Shown here: piece by piece, positions 20,379 through 29,426 of the stretch | Position numbering within the stretch: the stretch's first letter is position 1 | Layout: every line of letters starts with the position of its first letter | Assembly: GCF_900110345.1 (NCBI RefSeq) | Contig: NZ_FODJ01000002.1 | Location: forward strand, 62,001 to 126,000 | DNA from: Amphibacillus marinus | GTDB taxonomy: Bacteria > Bacillota > Bacilli > Bacillales > Amphibacillaceae | Direction: 5' to 3' | DNA length: 64,000 bases | Position numbers and translations under genes: made by a program | Notes under the pieces: generated by a model | What the model saw: the letters and a program-made list of their open reading frames with translations, nothing else | What the model was told of the DNA's origin: nothing | Databases searched by the model: none

Positions 20379-21251
20379 TTGAAACTATTTATTCGTTTAT
20401 CGTTAATACTTGTGACAATTGTGATTTTAATTAGCTGCAGCAATGAAGAGACCCTCGATTATAGTGGGTCAATACAACTTAACAGCTCTGATGAGAGCAC
20501 AATGCACTTTGACTCTGATAGCAATGAAGCTGTGAGTCGATCAGAGGTTAGTGTCAACTTAGACACAGTTAACCGGCAAATTATTTTTAATGCGTATCTC
20601 GACTTAAAAGTAAAGGAATATAGTGAAGCATTATCGTATATAGAAGAACAGATTAGCGCTTTGTCAGGCTATATTATCACTCAGCAGACAAGTCAGATTG
20701 ATGAAAACTTACGAGAAGGACACCTCTCTATTCGGATCCCCCAAGAATCACTTCAATTATTTATTGAACGACTTAATACTGAAGAGATTTTCATTACCTA
20801 TCAGGATATCAGTGGAGAAGATGTAACCGAAGAGTATATTGATTTAGCAGCTCGACTTGAATCAAAAGAAATTGTTGAAGCAAGATTATTAACGTTTATG
20901 GATGAGGCTGACTCAAGCGAAGATTTATTAAATATTTCAAATGAATTAGCTGATGTTCAGCTTGAGATTGAGCAAATTAAAGGGAGAATTCAATACATCG
21001 AGAATCGTTCTGAGTTAGCGACGGTTACTTTATCAATGATCGAACAAAGAACCGATCCAGTGCATGAACAAGATTTAAATATTTGGGAGCGAACGAAAGA
21101 TCAATGGATGAGAAGCTATAATTTCATTGTTATTGCTAGCGCAAATATATTTGTCTTGCTAGTTGGGAATCTCCCACTAATTGGCTTATTAATCACCCTT
21201 ACTTGGCTAGCCTTCTTTTACTACAAAAAAAGAGGCACTAAGTCTGAATAA
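20379..21251 (+). CDS. DUF4349-type lipoprotein
   Basis: A 290-residue protein. The signal peptide ends in a lipobox (VILISCS), followed by an acidic Ser-rich linker, a central region with VNRQIIFNAYLDLKVKEY and DISGEDVTEEYIDLAARLE typical of DUF4349, a coiled coil (about 165-200) and a C-terminal membrane helix (about 258-278) before a basic tail. It is predicted to sit on the outer membrane face, anchored at both ends. The start is TTG after GGAGGG. Function unknown; monocistronic. Confidence 0.8.
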   Translation: MKLFIRLSLILVTIVILISCSNEETLDYSGSIQLNSSDESTMHFDSDSNEAVSRSEVSVNLDTVNRQIIFNAYLDLKVKEYSEALSYIEEQISALSGYIITQQTSQIDENLREGHLSIRIPQESLQLFIERLNTEEIFITYQDISGEDVTEEYIDLAARLESKEIVEARLLTFMDEADSSEDLLNISNELADVQLEIEQIKGRIQYIENRSELATVTLSMIEQRTDPVHEQDLNIWERTKDQWMRSYNFIVIASANIFVLLVGNLPLIGLLITLTWLAFFYYKKRGTKSE

Positions 21252-21259
21252 AAATTAAC

Positions 21260-21301
21260 AAGACAGCTAACTAATGCTTATCGCAGTTAGCTAGCTGTCT
21301 T
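21260..21301. terminator. Convergent terminator between DUF4349 gene and ddl
   Basis: A 15-bp stem with one mismatch (AAGACAGCTAACTAA / TTAGCTAGCTGTCTT), 12-base loop. The minus-strand side continues GTTAATTTTTATTC, so it best serves ddl. Confidence 0.8.
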
Positions 21302-21310
21302 AACTACTTG

Positions 21311-22411
21311 TTATTCAAATACAACGCTTTTTAACTTTACTTTTCGGTCGTAGCGTTCAAATGCTAGTTGAATCAAACGATCAATTAATTCAGGATAAGA
21401 CACGCCGGTTAGACTCCACAAGCGCGGATACATACTTATTTTAGTGAAACCAGGTAACGTGTTTACTTCATTAACAACCAGTCTTCCATTAGCCTGTAAA
21501 AAGAAATCCACCCGTGCTAAGCCTTCACAATCTAGCACTTTAAAAACTTGCAGAGCTGTTGTTCTCACTTTTTCAGTATCAGCAGGACTTAGTTCTGCCG
21601 GAGCAGACAATATCGCGCCATTCTCATCAATGTATTTAGATTCATACGAATAAAATTCAGTTTGAGGCAGAATCTCTCCTGGTAATGAAGCAATCGGATT
21701 ATCATTACCTAAAACGGCACACTCAATTTCTCGCCCAATTACTGCTTCTTCAATTAGAATCTTATCATCATATAAAAACGCTGATTCAATCCCCTTATAG
21801 AACTCGTTTTCAGTGTTAGCTTTACTCACACCAACAGATGACCCTTGATTCACCGGCTTAATAAAAACAGGTAACCCTAATTTTTCAATTACTTGATCAA
21901 AAATAATATCCTGTTTTTGATAAGCTTTAAAAACTAATCCATTGGCAACAGGGATTCCTGCATCCCTCAAGATGCGCTTGGCAAAATCTTTATCCATACT
22001 AACTGCTGAGCCGAGTAAATCCACACCAACAAACGGCAGGTTAATCGTTCTTAAAATACCCTGTAAACTACCATCTTCACCCAACGTCCCATGGACAACA
22101 GGAAAAATAACATCAATTTGATTAATAGCTGCCTGCGTTGACAAATCAATAATTTGTGCGCTCGCTTCTCCAGGTACAACAGCTACTTCTCGATTAGAGT
22201 TAGTAAGGGCTATCTCTTTAGGATTAGATTCATTTATTAAGTATGTCTCAGGATCGTATAAGAACCATTTCCCCGTCTTAGCTACACCTAATAAAACAAT
22301 ATCATATTTATCTCGATTTATTGCACCTACAATATTCTTTGCCGATTGCAGTGATACTTCATGCTCGGCTGACTTACCACCAAAGATGATACCTACCGTC
22401 TTTTTGCTCAT
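21311..22411 (-). CDS. ddl: D-alanine--D-alanine ligase
   Basis: An ATP-grasp ligase of 366 residues that makes D-Ala-D-Ala for peptidoglycan. IIFGGKSAEHEVSLQSAKN (8-26), PVVHGTLGEDGSLQG, KPVNQGSSVGVSK, and the magnesium-binding end EVNTLPGFTKISMYP are all visible. The Tyr/Phe position that sets vancomycin-related specificity was not resolved by eye. Followed by a strong terminator; possibly co-transcribed with the upstream DUF4064 gene (32-base gap). Confidence 0.95.
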   Translation of the reverse strand: MSKKTVGIIFGGKSAEHEVSLQSAKNIVGAINRDKYDIVLLGVAKTGKWFLYDPETYLINESNPKEIALTNSNREVAVVPGEASAQIIDLSTQAAINQIDVIFPVVHGTLGEDGSLQGILRTINLPFVGVDLLGSAVSMDKDFAKRILRDAGIPVANGLVFKAYQKQDIIFDQVIEKLGLPVFIKPVNQGSSVGVSKANTENEFYKGIESAFLYDDKILIEEAVIGREIECAVLGNDNPIASLPGEILPQTEFYSYESKYIDENGAILSAPAELSPADTEKVRTTALQVFKVLDCEGLARVDFFLQANGRLVVNEVNTLPGFTKISMYPRLWSLTGVSYPELIDRLIQLAFERYDRKVKLKSVVFE

Positions 22412-22443
22412 CTCAATAATTCTCCTTATTTTTCATCAATCTA

Positions 22444-22872
22444 CTATACCTGTAGCTCTGTTTTTGGCTTTTTAAATAAGACCAGCAGACCAGCAATTAA
22501 ATAAAACAAGCTTCCAAATAGGGCAATGCCGAATTGAAGAAAACCAATTACACCTCCGACAATTAGCACTAATATCCCAGCCGGTTTCGGTCTTTTATTT
22601 CCTTTAAGCAAGAAGATACTTACCATTCCCACTATTATTGAAACACCACTGATTGCTATAATTGAAATTCCCCCAGGGAATAGCATGTCAGAAAACTGTT
22701 CAAATGTTGGGATATCGTCATCCTCGACCTCTAGACTAATTTGTTCATATGCTGCCAAAGCAGCTTCTTCATCTTGATTAATGATCAACATATTAATTCC
22801 AGTAATAGAGAAAAAGGCAAATACTGTTGCTCCCAAAATTATTAACGCTATTTCAATCTTACGACTAATCAT
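22444..22872 (-). CDS. DUF4064-like small membrane protein
   Basis: 142 residues with an N-terminal hydrophobic helix (about 8-30), an acidic outside loop, and two or three further helices, a layout seen in DUF4064 proteins of Bacillales. Start ATG after GAGGAG. It lies just upstream of ddl on the same strand. No catalytic motif is seen; function unknown. Confidence 0.65.
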   Translation of the reverse strand: MISRKIEIALIILGATVFAFFSITGINMLIINQDEEAALAAYEQISLEVEDDDIPTFEQFSDMLFPGGISIIAISGVSIIVGMVSIFLLKGNKRPKPAGILVLIVGGVIGFLQFGIALFGSLFYLIAGLLVLFKKPKTELQV

Positions 22873-23097
22873 TTACTTACTCCTCTCACTTAATAACGCT
22901 ATTTATCATTCTAACACATTATGCTTAAACAGACTTAATCTGTTTATATTTAAATTAAAATCAGTTAAATCTCAGTTTTAAAATGATTACCCATTCGAGC
23001 GCAATCTGAAATAACATGCGCATAGTTCTCAACAACAAATACCGCTTCATTGTAACCGCTATCACTATTCAGAGAAAAAATTTACATAAAAATTCTA

Positions 23098-23126
23098 TTG
23101 AATTTTCTGAAAAATAGGTTTATGAT
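23098..23126 (+). promoter_or_regulatory. glnK promoter
   Basis: TTGAAT (23098-23103), 17-base spacer, TATGAT (23121-23126): a near-consensus sigma-A promoter. Expected start of transcription is about 23133. The rest of 22873-23097 shows no gene. Confidence 0.65.
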
Positions 23127-23144
23127 AATTTACATAACGTTATA

Positions 23145-23161
23145 TGTTAACTATCTTTACA
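23145..23161 (+). promoter_or_regulatory. TnrA/GlnR box ahead of glnK-amt
   Basis: TGTTAACTATCTTTACA matches the TnrA/GlnR consensus TGTNA-N7-TNACA exactly. It lies downstream of the predicted transcription start and touches the ribosome site, a position suited to repression in nitrogen-rich cells. Confidence 0.7.
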
Positions 23162-23177
23162 CGGGAGGAGTGTTATT

Positions 23178-23519
23178 ATGAAAAAGATTGAGGCTATCAT
23201 TCGTCCAGAAAAATTTCAGGTGTTACGTGATGCTTTTGCTGAAATTGGGGTGGCCGGGATTACTGTTACCGAAGTAGCTGGAACCGGTAAACAAAAAGGT
23301 CAGACTGGTGTTTTTAGAGGAACCACTTTTGAAGTTAAAGTACTCCCTAAAATCAAAGTAGAATTAGTCGTTCCAGAAGCAAAGAGCAACGAAGTCATTG
23401 ATTTAATTATTGAAAAGTGTAAAACTGAGCAAATTGGTGATGGAAAGATTTTTGTTTATCCTGTTGAAGATGCCATTCGTATTCGGACCGGCGAACGAGG
23501 TCGAGAAGCAGTTCTTTAG
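23178..23519 (+). CDS. glnK: PII nitrogen regulatory protein
   Basis: 113 residues of a PII signal protein that binds ATP/ADP and 2-oxoglutarate and gates the ammonium channel. GKQKGQTGVFRGTTFEVKVLPK covers the T-loop; the uridylylation tyrosine (position 51) is Phe, as expected in Firmicutes that do not uridylylate PII. The C-terminal IGDGKIFVYPVEDAIRIRTGERG is the standard nucleotide pocket. It is the first gene of glnK-amt, with strong SD GGGAGGAG. Confidence 0.95.
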   Translation: MKKIEAIIRPEKFQVLRDAFAEIGVAGITVTEVAGTGKQKGQTGVFRGTTFEVKVLPKIKVELVVPEAKSNEVIDLIIEKCKTEQIGDGKIFVYPVEDAIRIRTGERGREAVL

Positions 23520-23546
23520 AAAATAATAACAAGGAGAGGGTCTTTT

Positions 23547-24908
23547 ATGGTTAAGAAAATTGCATTTTTATTAATTATTGGATTATTACTTGCTTCACCT
23601 ATTTCTGCTAACACTGGAGAAGCTGCCTCTGTTGACGCGTTAAACATGATGTGGGTTATGTTAGCCGCTTTTCTTGTCTTTTTCATGCACGCGGGTTTCG
23701 CTATGGTTGAATCAGGTTTTACAAGAGCGAAGAACTCATTAAATATTATTATGAAAAACCTTTTGACAATTAGTATTGGACCAATCGTATACTTCGTGGT
23801 TGGCTACGGGATTATGTTTGGCTCAACAGCTGGATCTTTTATCGGTGCTGATGGCTTTTTCTTGAGCGGTGTTGACGACATTGGTTTCTTTGTCTTTCAG
23901 GCCATGTTTGTTGCAACGTGTGCGACCATTATCTCTGGAGCAGTAGCGGAGCGCATTAAAATCGGTGTTTATGCCCTTATTGTGGTGGCTATGACCAGTT
24001 TTGTTTACCCGGTAGTTGGGCACTGGATTTGGTCTGACAATGGTTGGTTAGCCGAATTAGGTTTCAGTGATTTTGCTGGATCAACAGTCGTTCACTTAAC
24101 AGGTGCGGTTGGCGCATTTACTATTGTTAAATTTTTAGGAGCCAGAATAGGAAAATACAGTGGCGATCAAGTTAATGTGATTCCTGGACATAACATTCCA
24201 ATGGGTGCACTTGGAGTCTTTATTCTTTGGTTAGGATGGTTTGGCTTTAACGGTGGTAGTACATTAGAAGCCGATCCTTCACTCGTACCTATGGTAATTG
24301 CAACAACTTTAATGTCTAGCTCAGCAGCTGTTATCTCTTCAGCAATCTATTCAAAGGTTAAATTCAAGCAACTAGATGCTTCACTCGTATTGAATGGCGC
24401 ATTAGCAGGTCTAGTCGGGATTACTGCCGGGGCGGCGGAAATGTCAATCGTTGGCGCAATTGTTGTTGGATTGATCTCAGGTGTTATCTTAATTGAAGGT
24501 ATTTCATTTATTGATGCAAAACTCAAAGTCGATGATCCCGTTGGCGCAACAACAGTTCATGGTATTTGTGGTATTTGGGGAACAATTGCTATCGGATTCT
24601 TCTCAGTTGATACAGGTTTATTCTACGGCTACGGCATCTCGCAATTAGGCATTCAAGCACTCGGTGTCATTGCAGTTATCGCTTGGACAACAGCAACCGT
24701 AGGACTTGTTACATTCGTCATTAGTAAATTTACTTCTATTCGGGTCTCTTCTGAAGAAGAAATTTCTGGACTCGATATTGCCGAGCACGGATCAAATGCT
24801 TATGAGTTCAAAGATACAATTTCAAGTAAAGAAGCCGTTCAAAGTGATAGCGATTTTGGATTAGCAGACCGCTTAAATAGTTTATCAGAAACAAAAGCCA
24901 CTTCTTAA
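23547..24908 (+). CDS. amt: Ammonium transporter
   Basis: A 453-residue Amt/Mep/Rh channel: a cleavable-looking N-terminal hydrophobic segment, then about 11 helices. Conserved motifs include MVESGFTRAKNSLNIIMKN, GSTVVHLTGAVGAF (first pore His), WLGWFGFNGGS and DDPVGATTVHGICGIWG (second pore His). The long cytoplasmic tail after helix 11 would contact GlnK. It is 27 bases downstream of glnK with SD AAGGAGAGG. The order glnK-amt is the reverse of Bacillus subtilis nrgAB. Confidence 0.96.
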   Translation: MVKKIAFLLIIGLLLASPISANTGEAASVDALNMMWVMLAAFLVFFMHAGFAMVESGFTRAKNSLNIIMKNLLTISIGPIVYFVVGYGIMFGSTAGSFIGADGFFLSGVDDIGFFVFQAMFVATCATIISGAVAERIKIGVYALIVVAMTSFVYPVVGHWIWSDNGWLAELGFSDFAGSTVVHLTGAVGAFTIVKFLGARIGKYSGDQVNVIPGHNIPMGALGVFILWLGWFGFNGGSTLEADPSLVPMVIATTLMSSSAAVISSAIYSKVKFKQLDASLVLNGALAGLVGITAGAAEMSIVGAIVVGLISGVILIEGISFIDAKLKVDDPVGATTVHGICGIWGTIAIGFFSVDTGLFYGYGISQLGIQALGVIAVIAWTTATVGLVTFVISKFTSIRVSSEEEISGLDIAEHGSNAYEFKDTISSKEAVQSDSDFGLADRLNSLSETKATS

Positions 24909-24961
24909 ATAAGGTGGAGCAATCGGACTTTTACTGACTGTTAGTCCCCATATAAAGTACT

Positions 24962-25007
24962 AAGGATAGCGGATACGTACACGCACGTGTATATATCCGC
25001 TATTCTT
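24962..25007. terminator. Convergent terminator between amt and DJ-1 gene
   Basis: A 14-bp stem with one mismatch (AAGGATAGCGGATA / TATCCGCTATTCTT) and an inner TACACG/CGTGTA hairpin. Confidence 0.75.
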
Positions 25008-25019
25008 AATATTTCCCCA

Positions 25020-25541
25020 CTATTTAGCTAAGCCATCTGCAAACGCTTTGACATATGGAGGTAAATCTGGCGGCCTCTGACTCGATATAATATGCCCATC
25101 GACAACTACCGATTCGTCAATCCAAGTCGCTCCTGCATTTGTCATATCATCCTTTATTCCCGGCGTGCTGGTCACTTTGACTCCATTTAATATCTTAGCT
25201 GAAATAAGCACCCAGCCAGCATGACAAATTTGACCAATTATTTTATGATGCTGATCAAAATGTTTAACCAGGCTAATTACTTCAGGGTAGCGCCTTAATT
25301 TATCAGGCGCCCATCCTCCAGGTACGAGCAATCCATCATAGTCCTCTGGCTGAATTGCTGCAAAATCAAACGCAGCCTGAGCAGGCACACCGTATTTACC
25401 GTAATATGTTTTATTCGCTTCCTGCGCAACTAAATCAACCTTAGCTCCTTCCTCTTGCAGACGTAGGATCGGATACCATAACTCAAGATCTTCAAAGTCC
25501 TCTTCCAACAGAGCTAGAACCTTTTTTCCTTTTAAACGCAT
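25020..25541 (-). CDS. DJ-1/PfpI-family protein
   Basis: 173 residues with the DJ-1/PfpI fold: KVLALLEEDFEDLELWYP, PGGWAPDKLRRYP and the nucleophile elbow GQICHAGWVLISA containing the Cys-His pair. The family includes glyoxalase/deglycase-like and general-stress proteins (compare Bacillus YfkM). The cysteine is intact so enzymatic activity is possible. Start ATG after AAAGGATGATG; monocistronic. Confidence 0.88.
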   Translation of the reverse strand: MRLKGKKVLALLEEDFEDLELWYPILRLQEEGAKVDLVAQEANKTYYGKYGVPAQAAFDFAAIQPEDYDGLLVPGGWAPDKLRRYPEVISLVKHFDQHHKIIGQICHAGWVLISAKILNGVKVTSTPGIKDDMTNAGATWIDESVVVDGHIISSQRPPDLPPYVKAFADGLAK

Positions 25542-25592
25542 ACACTCATCATCCTTTTTTAATTACTACGGGTATAATAACCTAATTTGTAA

Positions 25593-26234
25593 CTAGTTAA
25601 ACATAGCCTTAAGAGCTCGAACGGCACTTGTTGGTGAAGTAGCTGCACTAATTGCCGAAATAACTGATACACCATCTGCACCAACAGACTTAATTGACTG
25701 AGCATTCGATAGCGAAATACCACCAATAGCAACAATCGGGATGTTACCCACCTCGTCTTTAACGGCCTCTAGCCCGTTTAAGCCAATCGGCTGTTTAGCA
25801 TCCTCCTTCGTTGTGGTAGAAAAGACCGGTCCTACCCCAAGATAATCAGCACCATCCGCTTTTGCTTGCCGCGCTTGTTCAACATTGGTTGCCGAAACAC
25901 CAACAACCATTTTACTAGGCACTTCTTTTCGAATTTCTATAATTGACTGATCGTCTTGGCCAACGTGAATACCGTCTGCTCCAATTAGCACAGCTAAATC
26001 AACATCATCATTTACGATAAATGGCACCTGATATTCTCGACAAAGCAGTTGCATTTGCCGCGCTAACATTACTTTAGCTTCACCTTGTTTAGATCGCACA
26101 CCTTTTTCGCGAAATTGAAAACAAGTAATGCCTCCTTGTAAAGCTTGCTCTAATATAGTTAGGGGTGAATGATTATGAGCGCAATTTTGACTCCCTAATA
26201 TAAAGTAAACTTTTAACCATTCTCGATTAAACAT
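25593..26234 (-). CDS. thiE: Thiamine-phosphate synthase
   Basis: Couples HMP-PP and thiazole phosphate to thiamine phosphate. A TIM barrel of about 213 residues with QFREKG (pyrimidine binding), FIVNDDVDLAVLIGADGIHVGQDD, and GPVFSTTTK (pyrophosphate binding). Upstream GTG codons would extend it to 26249, but GGTGAT gives correct spacing to the ATG at 26234. It overlaps thiM by eight bases; last gene of thiD-thiM-thiE. Confidence 0.95.
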   Translation of the reverse strand: MFNREWLKVYFILGSQNCAHNHSPLTILEQALQGGITCFQFREKGVRSKQGEAKVMLARQMQLLCREYQVPFIVNDDVDLAVLIGADGIHVGQDDQSIIEIRKEVPSKMVVGVSATNVEQARQAKADGADYLGVGPVFSTTTKEDAKQPIGLNGLEAVKDEVGNIPIVAIGGISLSNAQSIKSVGADGVSVISAISAATSPTSAVRALKAMFN

Positions 26235-27042
26235 TCTTATTATCACCACTTAAATTTATTAAATGAACACGTTGATAAACGTCATTCTCGCTGGTATAGG
26301 ATAACGCATCTAAAAAAGCAACCTGAAAACTACCGGGACCATGAACCTTTTCATTAGCTAATTCAGCTGCTACTGTGTAAAACGAGATAGCCGCTACCGC
26401 TGCTTTTACAACATCAGCCTCCACCGCTAAGAAAGCCGCCGTAACTGAGCTTAATAAACAGCCTGTCCCCGTTACCTTTGTTAACAGTTCAACTCCATTA
26501 TTAACCTGTATCATTTGATTATGACTGGCAACAATATCGACTTTACCAGTTACTAGTACAGGAACATTTAATGTTTCAACTGCTAATTTGGCAATTTTTT
26601 CATAATTCTGTTCACCCGTTGCGTCAACTCCCCGCATTTCGGCCTTTAGCCCAGCTAATGCACTAATTTCCCCAGCATTGCCGCGAATTAGGCTAAGCTT
26701 CACCGTTGATAGAATTCGCTTAGCAGCCTTGTTTCGATATGACGTTGCACCTACCCCGACCGGATCAAATACAACTGGAATCCCTTTTTCATTAGCTGCC
26801 TTACCAGCAATAACCATTGCCTCAACTAAGCTTTCTGTTAAGGTTCCAATATTTAATACAAGGGCGTCAGCATTTTGGCTCATTTCAGCTACTTCCATCG
26901 GTTCATGTGCCATTACCGGCGCTGCACCAAGAGCATACAACCCATTTGCTGTAAAATTCATTACGACCTGATTGGTTATGTTATGGACGAGTGGCACTTT
27001 ATTTTTGACAACCTTGATCACTCGGATTATGCTGTCCTTCAT
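26227..27042 (-). CDS. thiM: Hydroxyethylthiazole kinase
   Basis: Phosphorylates thiazole alcohol in thiamine salvage. VPLVHNITNQVVMNFTANG near the N-terminus, VFDPVGVGATSYR, and VTGTGCLLSS (the catalytic Cys region) are visible. The frame extends to 27090, but the perfect AAGGAGGT at 27050-27057 places the start at the ATG 27042, which overlaps the thiD stop by four bases. About 271 residues. Confidence 0.95.
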   Translation of the reverse strand: MKDSIIRVIKVVKNKVPLVHNITNQVVMNFTANGLYALGAAPVMAHEPMEVAEMSQNADALVLNIGTLTESLVEAMVIAGKAANEKGIPVVFDPVGVGATSYRNKAAKRILSTVKLSLIRGNAGEISALAGLKAEMRGVDATGEQNYEKIAKLAVETLNVPVLVTGKVDIVASHNQMIQVNNGVELLTKVTGTGCLLSSVTAAFLAVEADVVKAAVAAISFYTVAAELANEKVHGPGSFQVAFLDALSYTSENDVYQRVHLINLSGDNKNV

Positions 27043-27866
27043 TGCGTTTGACCTCCTTGATTCGGCAAACCTTGTAATCGATAGCCCCAATGATTGGTCG
27101 GCCCATTTCCATTACCAAGATTAAGCGAATAGTGAATGGCATCAGTAATGAAAGATTTCGCTAGTTTTACTGCTTCAAGCACTGTTACCCCCTTTGCCAA
27201 TTCCGCAGTTACAACAGCGGCAAAGGTGCAGCCTGTTCCATGGGTGTGCTTTGTTTTATAACGCTCAGCACTCAAATGGTGGATGCTAGCTCCGTCGTAA
27301 AGTACGTCTAAGGCGTCAGCTTTTAAATGCCCACCTTTAATCACAGCCGCCTTTGCACCTAATTGATTGACAATATACCTTGCTGCAAGCTCCATGTCAG
27401 CCACTGAAGCTATTTTCTGTTCAAATAAAATTTCCGCTTCAGGTAAATTTGGCGTGACGACGCTAGCTAATGGAACTAATAACTCCCTAATAACCTTTCT
27501 CGACTCCTCCTCCATTAGCGCATCTCCACTTGTTGCGACCATAACTGGATCCATTACATAAGGAATAGCCGTATGCTTTTTTAAGTATTTTGAAATTAAT
27601 TCCATCATTTCATTGGTAGCAATCATTCCCGTCTTAATTGCATTTGGGGTAATATCATTAAAAACACTATCGAGCTGCTGTTCAATAAATGACAATTTCA
27701 TATGCTCTACCGCTTGAACACCACACGTATTCTGCGCCACAGCAGAAGTAAGTACACTCATTCCAAAAACCTCTCGTTCCTGAAATGCTTTTAGATCAGC
27801 TTGAATACCTGCCCCTCCAGTAGGATCGGTACCAGCAATCGTTAATGCTGTTAGTATTTTACTCAT
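27039..27866 (-). CDS. thiD: Hydroxymethylpyrimidine/phosphomethylpyrimidine kinase
   Basis: 275-residue ribokinase-like enzyme that makes HMP-PP. TIAGTDPTGGAGIQADLKAF (11-30), PYVMDPVMVATSGD and HGTGCTFAAVVTAELAKG are typical. First gene of the salvage operon, behind a TPP riboswitch and terminator. The absence of thiC/thiG here suggests a salvage unit. Confidence 0.95.
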   Translation of the reverse strand: MSKILTALTIAGTDPTGGAGIQADLKAFQEREVFGMSVLTSAVAQNTCGVQAVEHMKLSFIEQQLDSVFNDITPNAIKTGMIATNEMMELISKYLKKHTAIPYVMDPVMVATSGDALMEEESRKVIRELLVPLASVVTPNLPEAEILFEQKIASVADMELAARYIVNQLGAKAAVIKGGHLKADALDVLYDGASIHHLSAERYKTKHTHGTGCTFAAVVTAELAKGVTVLEAVKLAKSFITDAIHYSLNLGNGNGPTNHWGYRLQGLPNQGGQTQ

Positions 27867-27914
27867 TAACTAACTCCTCCTTATCGTGCAAATCAATCTC
27901 GTTTCCAGCCAATC

Positions 27915-27946
27915 AAAAAACCACTCTATTTTAGAAAATAGAGCGG
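27915..27946 (-). terminator. Terminator of the TPP riboswitch (expression platform)
   Basis: On the minus strand CCGCTCTATTTT / AAATAGAGTGG followed by TTTTTTG, between the riboswitch and thiD. TPP binding is expected to favour this hairpin and stop thiDME transcription. Confidence 0.85.
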
Positions 27947-27984
27947 TAATCTACAAAAATATTTAAGAGCAATAGATAACAGCT

Positions 27985-28075
27985 CCACTTCCCTACGTTG
28001 GTATTAGCCAAATCAGGTTCAAAGGGACCAAAACCTTTAACGGTCTTTATCTCAGCGTAAACGCGCCCCTAGTGG
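27985..28075 (-). ncRNA. TPP riboswitch (THI element)
   Basis: The minus strand shows the conserved THI-box pieces in order: AGGGG near the 5' end, GCTGAGAT, CCCTTTGAACCTGAT and CGTAGGGAAGTGG, with terminal P1 pairing CCACT/AGTGG. It lies 119 bases upstream of thiD and controls thiD-thiM-thiE. Confidence 0.95.
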
Positions 28076-28134
28076 AAAAATTAATATTTAATTATAGTTA
28101 AACCTAACCCATGCAACAGATGCCCAATGACTCG

Positions 28135-28671
28135 CTAATTAGTGACGCCAATTGAGCCAACCGGCCAAATTCGAAATACAACTTCCCCGATGATCGACTC
28201 CTCCGCTATTACACCAAAGTTTCTACTGTCTCGACTAATGGGACGATTATCCCCAAGAACAAAATAGGTTCCGTCTGGCACAACCTGATAACCGTGATCT
28301 TGTTCAAGATCATAATTATAAGTGAACAGCTGATCTTCGAATAAATTTTCTTTTAATTCATCTAAGTAAGGCTCATCATACGCCACACCATTTATATAGA
28401 GAATGTCATCCTGAATTGAGATTTCATCCCCCGGAAGCCCGATAACTCTTTTTACATAATTATCATTTGTATCTGGTGCCAAGAATGCAATTTCGTCAAA
28501 GCGATCGATTGAACTAACCTTACTTATGATAATGCGATCACCATCCTGCAAATTAGGAAACATTGAATCTCCCTTTACAATCGAGGGTGTCATCAGAAAC
28601 TCACGAACAACAAATACAATGACCAATGCAATAATAATAGCCTTTAACCAAGAGATTATTTCTTTTACCAT
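28135..28671 (-). CDS. lepB: Signal peptidase I
   Basis: About 178 residues: one N-terminal membrane anchor, catalytic Ser in IVKGDSMFPNL, catalytic Lys in DNYVKRVIGLPGDEI, and box E GDNRPISRDSRNFG. It removes signal peptides from exported proteins outside the membrane. An ATG five codons upstream (28686) has no ribosome site, while GGGGAATTGCCAG leads to the ATG at 28671. Monocistronic. Confidence 0.92.
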   Translation of the reverse strand: MVKEIISWLKAIIIALVIVFVVREFLMTPSIVKGDSMFPNLQDGDRIIISKVSSIDRFDEIAFLAPDTNDNYVKRVIGLPGDEISIQDDILYINGVAYDEPYLDELKENLFEDQLFTYNYDLEQDHGYQVVPDGTYFVLGDNRPISRDSRNFGVIAEESIIGEVVFRIWPVGSIGVTN

Positions 28672-28927
28672 CTGGCAATTCCCCATTTTCTATTTTATCT
28701 TTAATCAATAGGGTTTACTTCATCACCCACCGATTGTTAGCATCACAGGTTTGCACCTATAGGTCTGACCAAAGAACCATCTCTATAAAAATCAAGCTTT
28801 TACTGATTGTTAACCTGCAATAAGTCTATTATACGATTTTTTAAAGTAAAAAGCTACCATTTCACCATAAGCAAACTGAATCATTTTCTGATGAACAGGA
28901 GAACCTTTAACTAGCGGGAGGTTAATT

Positions 28928-29368
28928 CTATCGTTCTAAAGCCGCTCGGGCCAATTTACGACATCTCTCTAGGTCAGTATCATCAGCCGCTAAGTCAACT
29001 TTAACAATAGGCTCCAATACTTGAGCACCTGTTTTTCTAAATTGCTCAGCCATTTTATCCAACGCCCCACCAAAGACAGGGTAGAATGAGTCGCACGAAC
29101 CGAATAAGGCAACCTTCTTACCGGTTAGGTCTTCAGCTTCAATATCATCATAAAAGTCTTCAAGCTCATAAGGTAGATCACCGTCGCCCCATGTATATGT
29201 GCCAAATAAGATGACATCATATTGAACAAGGTCAAAAGCCATAATATCATCAAGACCTATTTGAAAGATACTAACCTTAGCATTAGATTGCTTTAGCTCT
29301 TGTTCAATAATCTCAGCCAGCTCTTCTGTATTACCAGACATACTCGCAAACACAATAACCATTTTCAT
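28928..29368 (-). CDS. Flavodoxin
   Basis: 146-residue FMN electron carrier. Phosphate loop ASMSGNTEELAE (8-19), FGTYTWGDGDLPYE (aromatic FMN-stacking loop) and FGSCDSFYPVFGGALD. A near-perfect Fur box sits just upstream, so it is probably induced in low iron to replace ferredoxin, for example as electron donor for PflA activation. SD GAGGGGTGAT. Confidence 0.92.
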   Translation of the reverse strand: MKMVIVFASMSGNTEELAEIIEQELKQSNAKVSIFQIGLDDIMAFDLVQYDVILFGTYTWGDGDLPYELEDFYDDIEAEDLTGKKVALFGSCDSFYPVFGGALDKMAEQFRKTGAQVLEPIVKVDLAADDTDLERCRKLARAALER

Positions 29369-29395
29369 TAGATCACCCCTCTTGATAAGAGTAAT

Positions 29396-29410
29396 TGATA
29401 ACGATTATCA
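29396..29410 (-). promoter_or_regulatory. Fur box upstream of flavodoxin
   Basis: TGATAACGATTATCA matches the 7-1-7 Fur consensus TGATAAT-N-ATTATCA at all but one position. It lies 28 bases upstream of the flavodoxin start. Confidence 0.75.
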
Positions 29411-29426
29411 GTGTCAAGAAGAATGA

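Noticed and set aside
24928-24943. CTTTTACTGA(C/T)TGTTA shared with 28797-28812
   Set aside because: Only about 16 bases with no further shared context; too short to call a repeat family from two copies.
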